This document shows, piece after piece, positions 5,594 to 5,721 of a stretch of DNA of 5,721 bases; within the stretch, counting starts at the first letter, position 1, and every line of letters starts with the position of its first letter. The stretch comes from DATKCA01 sp035544675 (GTDB lineage: Bacteria; Acidobacteriota; Thermoanaerobaculia; Gp7-AA8), in assembly GCA_035544675.1 (NCBI GenBank), contig DATKCA010000157.1:1-5721 (forward strand). Reading direction: 5' to 3'. The notes under the pieces were generated by a model. The model saw only the letters and a program-made list of their open reading frames with translations. It ran no database searches and was not told the DNA's origin. The position numbers and the translations under genes are program-made.

Positions 5594-5721
5594 ATGTCGC
5601 ACACGCCCATATTTCCAGAACGTTTCGAGGTCTCGCGGATCCTTGGAAAGGGAGGGATGGGCACCGTGTACCTGGCGCGCGACAAACGCCTCGGTCGCGA
5701 CGTGGCCGTCAAGGTGCTGAA
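5594..5721 (+). CDS. PknB-type Ser/Thr protein kinase, N-terminal 42 residues (runs off the window)
   Basis: The start of a eukaryote-type Ser/Thr kinase. The visible residues begin MSHTPIFPERFEVSRILG. The glycine-rich ATP loop follows at once as GKGGMGTVYLARD (18-30), and the ATP-binding lysine sits in VAVKVL (K40). Both are canonical, so unlike its divergent neighbour this kinase should bind ATP normally. The catalytic loop and any C-terminal sensor or membrane segment lie beyond the window. ATG 5594 is chosen because the kinase fold begins about ten residues later, the usual bacterial spacing. It is transcribed away from the giant regulator from a shared 144-base region, which suggests joint control. 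The regulator might be a substrate, but that is inference. Confidence 0.93.
   Translation, partial: MSHTPIFPERFEVSRILGKGGMGTVYLARDKRLGRDVAVKVL

Noticed and set aside
5450..5602. N-terminal extension of the giant protein to ATG 5602
   Set aside because: The 51 extra residues have no domain character and would require the gene to start inside the divergent kinase gene and span its promoter region.

Overview
This window is high-GC bacterial DNA dominated by one very large minus-strand gene (164-5449, 1761 codons). It encodes a single soluble signalling protein that runs from a eukaryote-type Ser/Thr protein kinase to a sigma-54 enhancer-binding transcription activator. Large kinase/TPR/sigma-54 regulators, and a second PknB-type kinase gene immediately next door, are typical of Acidobacteriota (for example Thermoanaerobaculia-like lineages) and Myxococcota. 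I lean towards Acidobacteriota, but nothing in the window is diagnostic.

Layout. Positions 1-130 hold the first 43 codons of an unrecognised minus-strand gene, led by a purine-rich ribosome binding site. A 33-base gap with no terminator separates it from the end of the giant gene, so the two are probably co-transcribed. Positions 164-5449 are the giant gene. In N- to C-terminal order (right to left on the map) it encodes a protein kinase, an AAA_16/ORC-like NTPase, a TPR superhelix with eleven units in exact 40-residue register, a GAF domain, a sigma-54-interacting AAA+ domain and a Fis-type helix-turn-helix. Positions 5450-5593 are a 144-base divergent intergenic region, the only real regulatory space in the window. 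At 5594 a plus-strand gene begins and runs off the end; it encodes the N-terminal lobe of another Ser/Thr kinase, with a textbook glycine-rich loop.

How it may work (inference). The TPR and GAF modules would sense a protein partner or a small ligand. The kinase and the ORC-like NTPase would act as switches. The sigma-54 AAA+ motor would remodel RNA polymerase at promoters bound by the C-terminal HTH. This puts kinase input and transcriptional output in one chain, in place of the receiver domain of classical NtrC-type activators. Two features stand out. All the glycines of the giant protein's kinase nucleotide loop are replaced while its catalytic residues remain. Its promoter region is shared with an intact kinase that could act on it.

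The other long open frames, notably those on the plus strand at 464-3697 and 4232-5482, are codon-aligned antisense shadows of the giant gene. There are no RNA genes, mobile elements or CRISPR arrays that I can see.
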